15,899 bases of DNA, from positions 1 through 15,899 of the forward strand of contig JAEDFW010000034.1 of NCBI GenBank assembly GCA_016297855.1, given 5' to 3'. The notes beneath the pieces are model-generated. The model saw only the letters and a list, made by a program, of their open reading frames with translations. It made no database searches and was not told where the DNA came from. Below, one piece after another: positions 1-6,851 of the stretch (position 1 is the first letter of the stretch; every line of letters begins with the position of its first letter). The position numbers were made by a program, and so were the translations under genes. This DNA comes from Oscillospiraceae bacterium (lineage in GTDB: Bacteria; Bacillota; Clostridia; Oscillospirales; Oscillospiraceae).

Positions 1-181
1 GTGTCGTTGCTCGCTGTGAGCTTGGTCTTGAGCGTGGAGTCTACGTACAGATAGCTCCGTGGCGCAGCACATCTTCCCACAGCGTACCGTTTACCCCGTT
101 TTGGAATATGCCCGTCTGGTGGATCAGCGCTCCCGCCTCATCAAACAGCGCAGCAAAATTCGCCAGAACGGCGGCAGCGCT
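1..181. other. No confirmed gene; in-frame extension beyond the GH3 stop
   Basis: No complete gene is visible. On the minus strand the frame of the GH3 gene continues past its TGA (182-184) for 46 sense codons, to a TAG near position 45. The translation looks protein-like (for example NGVNGTLWEDVLRHGA) but has no start codon with a ribosome binding site, and I do not recognise it. It may be a decayed C-terminal extension, part of a lost neighbour, or chance. No terminator hairpin with a T-run follows the GH3 gene. Confidence 0.3.
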
Positions 182-1756
182 TCAAGGCTGAATGGGCTGC
201 AGCGTAACCGGAAGCGTTCCCGGAAATTCGTTTTCCGCAATCGCGTCCAGCGCTGCGCAGACAGACATGGGTGTATATTCGTAAGCAGCGATCACAGCGT
301 CCGCCCGCTGAACCAGCGCCGCGTCATAAGGCGCACCCAGCAAAACAACAACCAGCGGCCGCGGCTGCGCCTCGAGCAGCCGCAAAATCTGCTGCTGCCC
401 TTCCCGGAAACGGGCGTTATAGAGTCCGAGCACGGCCACATCATAATCCGGCGAGAGCAGCGCGGCGCGCGAAGCGTCGTCCAGCGCATTGAGCTGCAGA
501 ACGGTTCCGGTACCACCGAACCGTTCCGCAGCCATGCGGCTGAAGTTCGTTGGCTGCTTCGGCTCATCTTCATTGCCGGTCAGCGCCAGAGATTCAGGTG
601 CAAAAAACGCCGGACGCTTCGCGGACTTCAGGCACTCTATACCGCCTTCATCACTGACAAGTGTGATACTCTTCCGGCTGACCGATCGATGCTGCTCCAG
701 CCGGACGGGGTCATACAGCACGGCGCGGGCCGCTTCAATATCCGGTTGCCATACGTCCAGCAGATGATACTTTTTCTTTAGCCGGACGATCCGCGCATAT
801 GACTGCTCGATCCGCGCCGGGGATATCCGGCCGCTGTCTACTGCGGCATACAGCGCCGACGCAGCCTCGGCAACTGCCTCGTAGGTGTGCGAGAAGCACA
901 AAATATCGCAGCCGGCCTCTACCGCCAGTACAGCGCCTTCTCCTGTGCCGTAGGTCGTGCGGATCGCGCCCATTTCCATGCAATCACTGATCGCGACGCC
1001 CTCAAAGCCCATCTCGCCACGCAGCAGATCCGTCATGATCCTGTGCGACAGCGTGGCAGGATATTTGCTGTCATAATTTTTGAAGCACACGTGACTGGTC
1101 ATCAGCGCATCCGCGCCCATGGCAAACGCGCTCTGGAAGGGCGCAAAGTCAATTTCCCGCAATTCCTTTTCGTCCGCATCATTACACGGCATCGCCAGAT
1201 GCGAATCCGTTTTTACATTTCCGTGACCAGGAAAATGCTTCACAGAAGCGATCATCCCCCGCTCACGCATTCCGTTCATCAGGCCGAGGCCGTAGCGTTC
1301 CGCCGCTTCAACCGTGTCGCCAAACGATCTGGCTCCGATAATGGGGTTCATCGCGTCGCGGTTGACGTCCAGAACCGGCGCCGTGTTTGAATTAATCCCC
1401 ACCGACAAAAGCGTGTCCGCGCAGTTTTTGCCAATCTCGCGCGCGTCTGCTTTCGCGGCGGCGATAGCCATGGGGCCAGGCAGCAGCGCCGCGCCTTCGG
1501 TGAGCCGGCAGACAACGCCGCCCTCCTGATCGACCTCAAGCATCGGTGCATAGCCCGTCTTTTGGCAGACCAGCTCGCTCAGCGCACTGCATAGCCCGCT
1601 AATCTGGCGCGCGTTCACAATATTACGCGCGAACAGCGCAAAGTTTCCTACGTAGAAGTCCTCTATCAACCGTTTTGCCTGAGTGTCCACCTCCGGCGAT
1701 GGAAATCCCGCCATCAACATTTGCCCTATTTTTAAACGAAGCTCCTTGTCCATCAT
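182..1756 (-). CDS. Glycoside hydrolase family 3, NagZ-like beta-N-acetylhexosaminidase
   Basis: Expected to release terminal N-acetylglucosamine-type residues from oligosaccharides or muropeptides in the cytoplasm; there is no signal peptide. The N-terminal TIM barrel (about residues 5-330) carries VDQEGG (75-80), the NagZ signature KHFPGHG (173-179) with the Asp184/His186 catalytic dyad (TDSH), and the nucleophile Asp258 in AISDCMEMGA. Residues 340-524 form a C-terminal alpha/beta domain as in two-domain Firmicute GH3 enzymes, and the end (GTLPVTL) is typical of the family. Two adjacent ATG codons (1756, 1753) follow an AGGAGGA; the second has the better 7-base spacing, so the true start may be 1753. 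It is the last gene of the operon, 184 bases after the SIS gene, with two hairpins in between. The family is certain; the natural substrate is inferred. Confidence 0.93.
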   Translation of the reverse strand: MMDKELRLKIGQMLMAGFPSPEVDTQAKRLIEDFYVGNFALFARNIVNARQISGLCSALSELVCQKTGYAPMLEVDQEGGVVCRLTEGAALLPGPMAIAAAKADAREIGKNCADTLLSVGINSNTAPVLDVNRDAMNPIIGARSFGDTVEAAERYGLGLMNGMRERGMIASVKHFPGHGNVKTDSHLAMPCNDADEKELREIDFAPFQSAFAMGADALMTSHVCFKNYDSKYPATLSHRIMTDLLRGEMGFEGVAISDCMEMGAIRTTYGTGEGAVLAVEAGCDILCFSHTYEAVAEAASALYAAVDSGRISPARIEQSYARIVRLKKKYHLLDVWQPDIEAARAVLYDPVRLEQHRSVSRKSITLVSDEGGIECLKSAKRPAFFAPESLALTGNEDEPKQPTNFSRMAAERFGGTGTVLQLNALDDASRAALLSPDYDVAVLGLYNARFREGQQQILRLLEAQPRPLVVVLLGAPYDAALVQRADAVIAAYEYTPMSVCAALDAIAENEFPGTLPVTLQPIQP

Positions 1757-1773
1757 GATCTCCTCCTACTGCG

Positions 1774-1810
1774 TAGAACCTGTATCCCCTGATTGTAAAT
1801 GCAGGTTCTA
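1774..1810 (+). terminator. Perfect hairpin plus T7, oriented as a + strand terminator
   Basis: TAGAACCTG (1774-1782) and CAGGTTCTA (1802-1810) form a perfect 9-bp stem with a 19-base loop, followed on the + strand by seven Ts (1811-1817). This is intrinsic-terminator form for + strand transcription, although no + strand gene precedes it. In the minus-strand mRNA the same hairpin sits a few bases before the GH3 ribosome binding site, where it could affect translation or protect the downstream message. Confidence 0.45.
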
Positions 1811-1838
1811 TTTTTTTGCCCCATGTTTGCGGCATCCA

Positions 1839-1871
1839 ATCGCAGGAAAGGGGCATGCCACTGCCTGCGAT
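1839..1871. repeat. Intercistronic inverted repeat (8-bp stem)
   Basis: ATCGCAGG (1839-1846) and CCTGCGAT (1864-1871) form a perfect 8-bp stem with a 17-base loop. It is the second hairpin in the 184-base gap between the SIS and GH3 genes. No T-run follows on either strand, so it is more likely an RNA processing or stability element than a terminator. Confidence 0.35.
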
Positions 1872-1940
1872 GTACGGTGAAACGGCCGCCGCCTGCTGTA
1901 TTTCTCCAAGCATCTCCGTTTCCTTCCTGTTACGGCTGCG

Positions 1941-2672
1941 TTACAGGCATGGAATCCGTTTTTTGTATTCCTCCAGAATGGTTTTATTGGCTACATCGCC
2001 GTCGTCGGTATTGGCGCTTGTAAAAACCGGAGGCACCATTCCCTTTTTCAGCAGCTTTTCCGTCGTGTTGATGATGACCAGATTGACCAGCGTAATGTCA
2101 AAAACGGAGGAAGTCGGTGCAATCCGCTGTGGCAGCCCCTCCAGGGATACCGACGCATCGCCGAACGCGCCGCCGTTGTCAAGAACATAGTCGCACACCT
2201 CAAACAGGCGTTTGCCATTGGGATGGCGGGATTCGACGTTTATCGTATGGTTCATCGATGTGACAGCTATCGTCGTTGCGCCGAGGCTGTGCGCTTCCAT
2301 CGCCGCATCTACAATCACGGCGTTACGACCGGAGTTGGAGATCAGGAACAGTACATCACCTTTTTGGATGGGCGTCTGGGAAATCACCACATTCCCAAGT
2401 CCTTGAATCCGCTCATAGGCGCTGCTCTTGCTGGCGCCGCTATGCAGCATCAGATCCGGCTCCAGAATCGGATAGACGCACGCCAGACCACCAGCGCGGT
2501 AAAACGGCTCCTCGCAAATCATATGCGAATGCCCAGTACCGAAGAAATACAAAAGCCGGTCATGATAGATCGCGTTCGCGCAGACCTCGGAAACAGCCTC
2601 AATCACGCTCTGCTGCGTTTCTGCCAGTTGATCCAGCAGACGATGGATATTTTCAAGATATTGGTTGTTCAT
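1941..2672 (-). CDS. SIS-domain sugar-phosphate-binding protein (UPF0309-like)
   Basis: A 243-residue single sugar isomerase (SIS) domain protein, the fold of phosphosugar isomerases, deaminases and MurNAc-6-phosphate etherases. The phosphosugar-binding region is visible as YFFGTGHSH (42-50) and FLISNSGRN (109-117), and the C-terminal SANTDDGD segment resembles the UPF0309 group of SIS proteins. It lacks the MurQ signature, so it is not a standard etherase. ATG 2672 has AAAGGGG 7 bases upstream. The first 20 bases overlap the end of the ceramidase-like gene, indicating translational coupling. With a kinase upstream and no NagB in the window, it may act on the phosphorylated amino sugar made by that kinase; this is inference and the reaction is unknown. 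Confidence 0.85.
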   Translation of the reverse strand: MNNQYLENIHRLLDQLAETQQSVIEAVSEVCANAIYHDRLLYFFGTGHSHMICEEPFYRAGGLACVYPILEPDLMLHSGASKSSAYERIQGLGNVVISQTPIQKGDVLFLISNSGRNAVIVDAAMEAHSLGATTIAVTSMNHTINVESRHPNGKRLFEVCDYVLDNGGAFGDASVSLEGLPQRIAPTSSVFDITLVNLVIINTTEKLLKKGMVPPVFTSANTDDGDVANKTILEEYKKRIPCL

Positions 2673-3945
2673 AAACGTTCCCCTTTGCGGTTTTCTCTGT
2701 TTTCATTTTTCCCAGGGCGTCTATACAGCTTTTGACGCACTGGAAAAGTGTTTGACGTATCTGCGGTGGATAGCGGGAGGCGAAATCCTGATAGTTGCTG
2801 TCCGCGCACAACGGTGCGCCGCTGGGCAAATATCCGTCGTAGCCGCCGGTATAGCAGGCCACAAAGACCGGCTTTTCCGCCGCAGCAGAGAGCTTCGCCT
2901 CCATCATGCGACCATCCGCGCTGGAAACCTCAAAGGGAAGTCCCAGCAAGATCAGTGATCCAAAATCAACAGCTGAAATATCCACGGCGCGCTCTGACTC
3001 CGCAGCGGCTGGTTGCCGCGCGAGAACCGCGAGTTTTGCGTCAATTTCCCGCAGTGCGGCTGTGTCCGTAACGGCGGCTTTTCTGCTTTGCAGATCCACC
3101 AGCAGCCTCCTTCGTTCTGCGTCCGGCAGGCTCCCACCGCGCGGAATACATAGCGTCCGCCTGATGGCGCGGATTCTGCTGCCAAAGCCATCGCACGTAT
3201 CCATGCGCAAACCCTCCAGCGTGGACGCCATCAGACGTCCGATGCGCGCAAGCTCCCCAGGCGTGGACTGCGCACGGGTGTACCTTGTGGACAGATCCGC
3301 GCACGCGCCATTTAAAAAGAGGCATCTTGACCCGTCCGCCAGCGCTTGCGCCGCCGCTCCGGGCAAATCCCGTGAGAAAAGCGTATTGTGTTCGTCCAAT
3401 ACCGTGGCATGGCAGGTAAACCGGCAGAGCATAACGGGTGCGCCCGCTCCCTCCAGCCGAAGCAGCATCAGCGGCATTGCATATTCAGCCTGTGTGCGCG
3501 GACGGTCGCGAAGAGACGCTATGCCTTCCGTCTGCGCGGTGCCGAGGGCTGCGCAGACGCTTTGCGCCTCGCGCAGCGCCCGCTCCGCCGCCTTACAGCT
3601 CTTTTCGCACAGCAGCGCGGTATAATCGGCGCAATAATTTGTCCGCCCGTAAAAAATTCCGGAGGGTGCGCTGTGGGTATGCGTCGCGCTGACCCAGATA
3701 TCCGTCTCATCCATTCCGGATTGCGCCGCGATGGCTTTACACACCGCCATGCAGAGCTTCCGGTCTGCGCCAAGAAGGTCAAAGGAAACCAGCACAAACG
3801 GTGTGCCATCGTCCGCAATCAGCGCGATTGCTGACACATACAGCTCGTCCAGTACTCCTGTAGACAGACCGCTTCTGCGGTCGAAACCGGCCATTGGCAT
3901 TGCGCGGTGCGGCGTAATGATTTCTCTTGCAAAACCCGCTTTCAG
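2653..3945 (-). CDS. Neutral/alkaline ceramidase-fold amidase (cytoplasmic)
   Basis: Member of the neutral ceramidase N-terminal family: zinc amidases that cleave the N-acyl bond of ceramide in characterised enzymes. Numbered from the CTG start (430 residues), likely zinc ligands are His89/His91 (SATHTHSAP), His179 (FTCHAT), Glu339 (LPFE) and Tyr369/372 (GGYDGYLPS). Ser219 in ADLS matches the nucleophile position of the family's GDVSPN motif, though that motif is otherwise divergent. The first ATG (3900) has no ribosome binding site and would remove the conserved start MKAGFxxxxITP; reading back to CTG 3945 restores KAGFAREIITP, with AGGAGG nine bases upstream. There is no signal peptide or membrane segment, so the substrate is probably an imported soluble N-acyl compound, possibly the N-acyl amino sugar, rather than ceramide. 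It overlaps both neighbours. Confidence 0.85.
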   Translation of the reverse strand: MKAGFAREIITPHRAMPMAGFDRRSGLSTGVLDELYVSAIALIADDGTPFVLVSFDLLGADRKLCMAVCKAIAAQSGMDETDIWVSATHTHSAPSGIFYGRTNYCADYTALLCEKSCKAAERALREAQSVCAALGTAQTEGIASLRDRPRTQAEYAMPLMLLRLEGAGAPVMLCRFTCHATVLDEHNTLFSRDLPGAAAQALADGSRCLFLNGACADLSTRYTRAQSTPGELARIGRLMASTLEGLRMDTCDGFGSRIRAIRRTLCIPRGGSLPDAERRRLLVDLQSRKAAVTDTAALREIDAKLAVLARQPAAAESERAVDISAVDFGSLILLGLPFEVSSADGRMMEAKLSAAAEKPVFVACYTGGYDGYLPSGAPLCADSNYQDFASRYPPQIRQTLFQCVKSCIDALGKMKTEKTAKGNVYEQPIS

Positions 3946-4907
3946 ATTTGTACACCTCCTGCCTGACTCAGAAGCCGCTCCGCCGCTGTGTCAAGTCCCC
4001 GGCTGTGCAGTGCCAACGCCGCGGCGGCAGCCGCTGGTGCGAATGCGGCATATTCCACACCGCTGATCCGGTCTGTGTACGCTGGAAGCATCCGCTGGAT
4101 CAGGCTAAAAATCGGCGCACCCGGCTGCAGCAGGCTTCCGGAGAGAATCAATGGAAGCGGCTCGGTTCCGGTATCCTGCACACAGGCCGCTGTGACCGCA
4201 CACACGACCTGCTCTGCGGCATTTTCCAGCAACATCATGGCGGTGCGGTTTCCTGCCTGCGCCGCTTCCGTCACCAGCCGGGCGACACCGGCCACCTTAC
4301 TTCTTGTGTCGCCGCTGTTCAGCGCCCGAATCATGCCACGCGCGTCTGAAAGCGCAAAGTGCTGCAGTATCGCGTCAACAAAGTTCTGATCTGTTCCTAC
4401 ACGGCCATCGCTCATGCGCGCGGTCAACCGCAGCGCCTGCAGGCCGATATCGTAGCCGGACCCTTCGTCTCCCAGCAGCGGTCCCCATCCTCCAACGCGC
4501 ACAAACCCTTCCTTCCGGCAAACATAGGTGGTAGAACCTGTGCCGGCAATGGACACAACCGCCGGCCGTTCGCGCGCGCCGCCGAACCAGATGGGATAGA
4601 TATCGCTTTCGCATATCAGATGTCCTGCGTCAATGCAGGTCTGGAAAAACGGCATATGCCTGTCGCCGTTGTGCAGACGGATAGCGGCAGACGCCATGTA
4701 GGCCGTATCCACGCGCTGCAACGGAATACCCGCTTGTTGAAAGGCTTGATTTTGTGCCTCTGTGACCGACGCCGTAGCCAGCTCCTTTCCACAATACAGA
4801 TAATTGGACGGGCCTGACACTCCGGCTCCCAGAAGCATCCCCGCTTCATCGCACAGCACACAGGCGGTTTTGGTTCCACCGCCGTCAAAGCCCAGAAACA
4901 GTCTCAT
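3942..4907 (-). CDS. N-acetylglucosamine kinase-like (BadF/BadG/BcrA/BcrD ATPase family)
   Basis: An ASKHA-fold sugar kinase of 321 residues, the usual length for the N-acetylglucosamine kinase branch of the BadF/BadG family; it probably phosphorylates the imported or GH3-released amino sugar using ATP. Visible motifs are the phosphate-1 loop DGGGTKT (8-14), phosphate-2 loop AGTGS (121-125), the family sequence GGWGPLLGDEGSGYDIG (139-155), and an adenosine-site-like LSGSLL (255-260). ATG 4907 has AAAGGAG at 4916-4922, and the gene lies 16 bases after the permease stop. Its own last codons (GGVQI) contain the ribosome binding site of the ceramidase-like gene. Other BadF members act on glucosamine or are dehydratase activators; the CxxC-type iron-sulfur motif of the activators is absent and the sugar-transport context favours a kinase. 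Confidence 0.88.
   Translation of the reverse strand: MRLFLGFDGGGTKTACVLCDEAGMLLGAGVSGPSNYLYCGKELATASVTEAQNQAFQQAGIPLQRVDTAYMASAAIRLHNGDRHMPFFQTCIDAGHLICESDIYPIWFGGARERPAVVSIAGTGSTTYVCRKEGFVRVGGWGPLLGDEGSGYDIGLQALRLTARMSDGRVGTDQNFVDAILQHFALSDARGMIRALNSGDTRSKVAGVARLVTEAAQAGNRTAMMLLENAAEQVVCAVTAACVQDTGTEPLPLILSGSLLQPGAPIFSLIQRMLPAYTDRISGVEYAAFAPAAAAAALALHSRGLDTAAERLLSQAGGVQI
3943..3960 (-). promoter_or_regulatory. AGGAGG ribosome binding site and CTG start overlapping the kinase stop
   Basis: Within the last codons of the kinase gene, AGGAGG (3955-3960) is followed after nine bases by CTG (3945-3943), whose TG forms part of the kinase TGA stop (3944-3942). The CTGA arrangement matches the common ATGA start/stop overlap. 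No in-frame ATG, GTG or TTG with suitable spacing exists nearby. Confidence 0.65.
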
Positions 4908-4923
4908 TCTGTATGCTCCTTTG

Positions 4924-5817
4924 TCAGCCTTTCACGGCGCCGGCCTGCAAACCGCTGATAAACTGCTTCTGCGCACACAGAAACACAATCACCATCGGCA
5001 GAATCGCCATTGTCATGCCGGCGCAGAGATAGCCCCATTCCGTTGTATTCAGGCCTTTGAACAAATTCAGTCCAATCTGTATGGTTTTCATGTTGATATC
5101 CGTGCTGACAACCAGCGGCCAGATGTACATATCCCACGACCACATGGCCTTCAGAATGAACATGGTGCCAATGGTCGGCTTGGAGATCGGCATCACGATC
5201 GTTGCGTAGATGCGCAGATTCGACGCGCCGTCAATTTTCGCGCTCTCTTCGAGTTCTTTGGACACACTCAAAAAACTGGATCGGAACAGCGTGATGCCCA
5301 TGCCAGAGGCCAGGAAAGGTATAATCAGCGCCTTGTAGGTGTTGACCCAGCCCAGCTTTACGATGATCAGATACTCCGGAACCAGCGTCACATATACGGG
5401 AATCATCAGGGTAGATAGCGCCAGATAATAAAAGAGCTTTTTCCCCGGAAAGGTCTTGAACGCCAGAACATACGCCGCGAGAGAGTCCACGATGATGCCG
5501 AAGACAGTGATGAGCGCGGTGGAAATCAGGCTGTTTTTAAAGAATGTGCCCATGGTGACCTTATTATCACCGTAAGAAAAAGCAGACGGGAAGTTCCACG
5601 CTTCCACGAAATTTTCAAAGGTAAAGCTTTTGGGAATCAGGCTCAACGGTGGGATTCTGGTGTTGGGCGTGAATGCAGTAGCCAGCATCCAGAGCAGCGG
5701 CAGCAGCATAATCACGGCGCCGAGAATCAGAATCATGTTGATGAGGATTTTGAAAAGGCGGGTTTTCCGCTGCTCCAGCAGTGCCTCTCTTGGAATTTGA
5801 ATTTTTTCTTTTTTCAT
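4924..5817 (-). CDS. Carbohydrate ABC transporter permease, MalG type
   Basis: Inner-membrane permease of a CUT1 carbohydrate importer. The 297-residue protein has a cytoplasmic N-terminus and about six hydrophobic segments, starting near residues 24-48. The EAA loop that docks the ATPase is at 187-210 (KELEESAKIDGA, then a conserved MP at 209-210). The C-terminus QFISGLQAGAVKG is typical of MalG-type subunits. It follows the MalF-type gene after 11 bases, with an AGAGGT ribosome binding site reaching back to the upstream stop. It should pair with that permease and the lipoprotein receptor. No ATPase is encoded here, so a shared MsmK/MsmX-type ATPase elsewhere is expected. Confidence 0.95.
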   Translation of the reverse strand: MKKEKIQIPREALLEQRKTRLFKILINMILILGAVIMLLPLLWMLATAFTPNTRIPPLSLIPKSFTFENFVEAWNFPSAFSYGDNKVTMGTFFKNSLISTALITVFGIIVDSLAAYVLAFKTFPGKKLFYYLALSTLMIPVYVTLVPEYLIIVKLGWVNTYKALIIPFLASGMGITLFRSSFLSVSKELEESAKIDGASNLRIYATIVMPISKPTIGTMFILKAMWSWDMYIWPLVVSTDINMKTIQIGLNLFKGLNTTEWGYLCAGMTMAILPMVIVFLCAQKQFISGLQAGAVKG

Positions 5818-5828
5818 CGCGGCACCTC

Positions 5829-6704
5829 TCAGTCTTCCTCGCCGAGTTTGTTCTGGATCATGGTGAGCACAGTCAGAACGACAAAAATAATCACCGCAAT
5901 CGCGCTGGCTTTGCCCATGTTACCATCCTTGAAGCCCGCTTCATAGAGCATGGAAACCAGCGTCGTGGTCGCATAGCCGGGGCCGCCGCTGGTCATGACG
6001 TTGACCGGCGTGAAGACCTGAAAGCTGGAGATGATCTGTGTGATAAACAAAAACTGCGTCGTGGGCTTCAGCAAGGGCAAGGTGATATACCGAAGCTTCT
6101 GCCACGGCGAGATGGAGTCCAGAGAAACCGCCTCATAAATTTCCGTTGGAATACCCATGAGGCCGCCCAGATAAATAATCATCACATAGCCCAGCGACTT
6201 CCAGACGCTCAGGAGAATGACCACTGCCATCGCCCAAAAATTACTCGATAGGAACCCAACGGGCTGCAAGCCCAGCTTCATTAAAATCTGATTGATGATA
6301 CCGTTGGTGCCGGAGTCAAACAGGAGCTTGAACACAATCGCGCAGGCAACCATTGAGGAAACATACGGAACGTAATAGATCACCTTATAGGCGGTTTTGC
6401 GCTTGACCAGACGGTTGTTGATGAGCAGCGCGAGGAACAGTCCGGCAGCAATCGTAAGAGGAACCGTAAAAAGCGTATAGATCGCGGTGTTTTTCAGAAC
6501 TTTCCAGAAAATATTGTTTTTGAATAAGTTGGCATAATTCTTCAGACCGACGAATGCCGCGTTCTGAATGCTCGACATACTGTATTTACACAGAGACAGA
6601 TAGATGGAGCGAAGCATGGGGTAGAAGATAAACACCGTGAAAACCAAATATGCGGGAAGCAGAAAGAGATAATAGGATGCTTTCTCTCGTTTGCTGACAA
6701 CCAT
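5829..6704 (-). CDS. Carbohydrate ABC transporter permease, MalF/UgpA type
   Basis: Second transmembrane subunit of the CUT1 importer, 291 residues with six expected membrane segments (the first about residues 10-30). The EAA loop is at 188-210 (EIYEAVSLDSIS, then LP), and the TSGGPGYAT stretch before the last helix is common in this family. ATG 6704 is preceded by AAAGGAAA at slightly long spacing. It lies 147 bases downstream of the binding-protein gene; that gap contains two strong hairpins, which would allow the receptor mRNA to be more abundant than the permease mRNA. Specificity cannot be read from the permease; neighbouring genes suggest an amino-sugar oligosaccharide. Confidence 0.95.
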   Translation of the reverse strand: MVVSKREKASYYLFLLPAYLVFTVFIFYPMLRSIYLSLCKYSMSSIQNAAFVGLKNYANLFKNNIFWKVLKNTAIYTLFTVPLTIAAGLFLALLINNRLVKRKTAYKVIYYVPYVSSMVACAIVFKLLFDSGTNGIINQILMKLGLQPVGFLSSNFWAMAVVILLSVWKSLGYVMIIYLGGLMGIPTEIYEAVSLDSISPWQKLRYITLPLLKPTTQFLFITQIISSFQVFTPVNVMTSGGPGYATTTLVSMLYEAGFKDGNMGKASAIAVIIFVVLTVLTMIQNKLGEED

Positions 6705-6744
6705 ATATCACATTTCCTTTCATAAAGCGCTATGAATGGAGTTT

Positions 6745-6784
6745 GGCGCGATGTCACAGCCCGGTTTTCTCATGACATCGCGCC
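6745..6784. repeat. 12-bp perfect inverted repeat between receptor and permease genes
   Basis: GGCGCGATGTCA (6745-6756) and TGACATCGCGCC (6773-6784) form a perfect 12-bp stem with a 16-base loop. No T-run follows on the minus strand, so it is more likely an mRNA stabiliser or partial attenuator downstream of the binding-protein gene than a full terminator. Confidence 0.55.
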
Positions 6785-6808
6785 GAGGAATCCCTATTTT
6801 TCCCAGGA

Positions 6809-6833
6809 GGAACGCCCTTTCGCAGGGCGCTCC
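6809..6833. repeat. Second hairpin at the 3' end of the receptor gene
   Basis: CGCCCT (6813-6818) and AGGGCG (6824-6829) form a 6-bp stem with a 5-base loop, extended by GGA/TCC after one mismatch. It lies 18 bases beyond the binding-protein stop codon in the direction of transcription and works in tandem with the 12-bp inverted repeat. Confidence 0.45.
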
Positions 6834-6851
6834 GCAATCATTCGCTTCGCA

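Noticed and set aside
182..184. TGA after the GH3 gene as selenocysteine or readthrough codon
   Set aside because: The GH3 protein ends normally before it, and no SECIS-like hairpin is evident directly after the codon.
1623..1913. 96-codon minus-strand frame starting in the SIS-GH3 gap
   Set aside because: It runs out of frame through the first 130 bases of the GH3 gene and its start region spans two hairpins; no homology recognised. A short leader peptide cannot be excluded.
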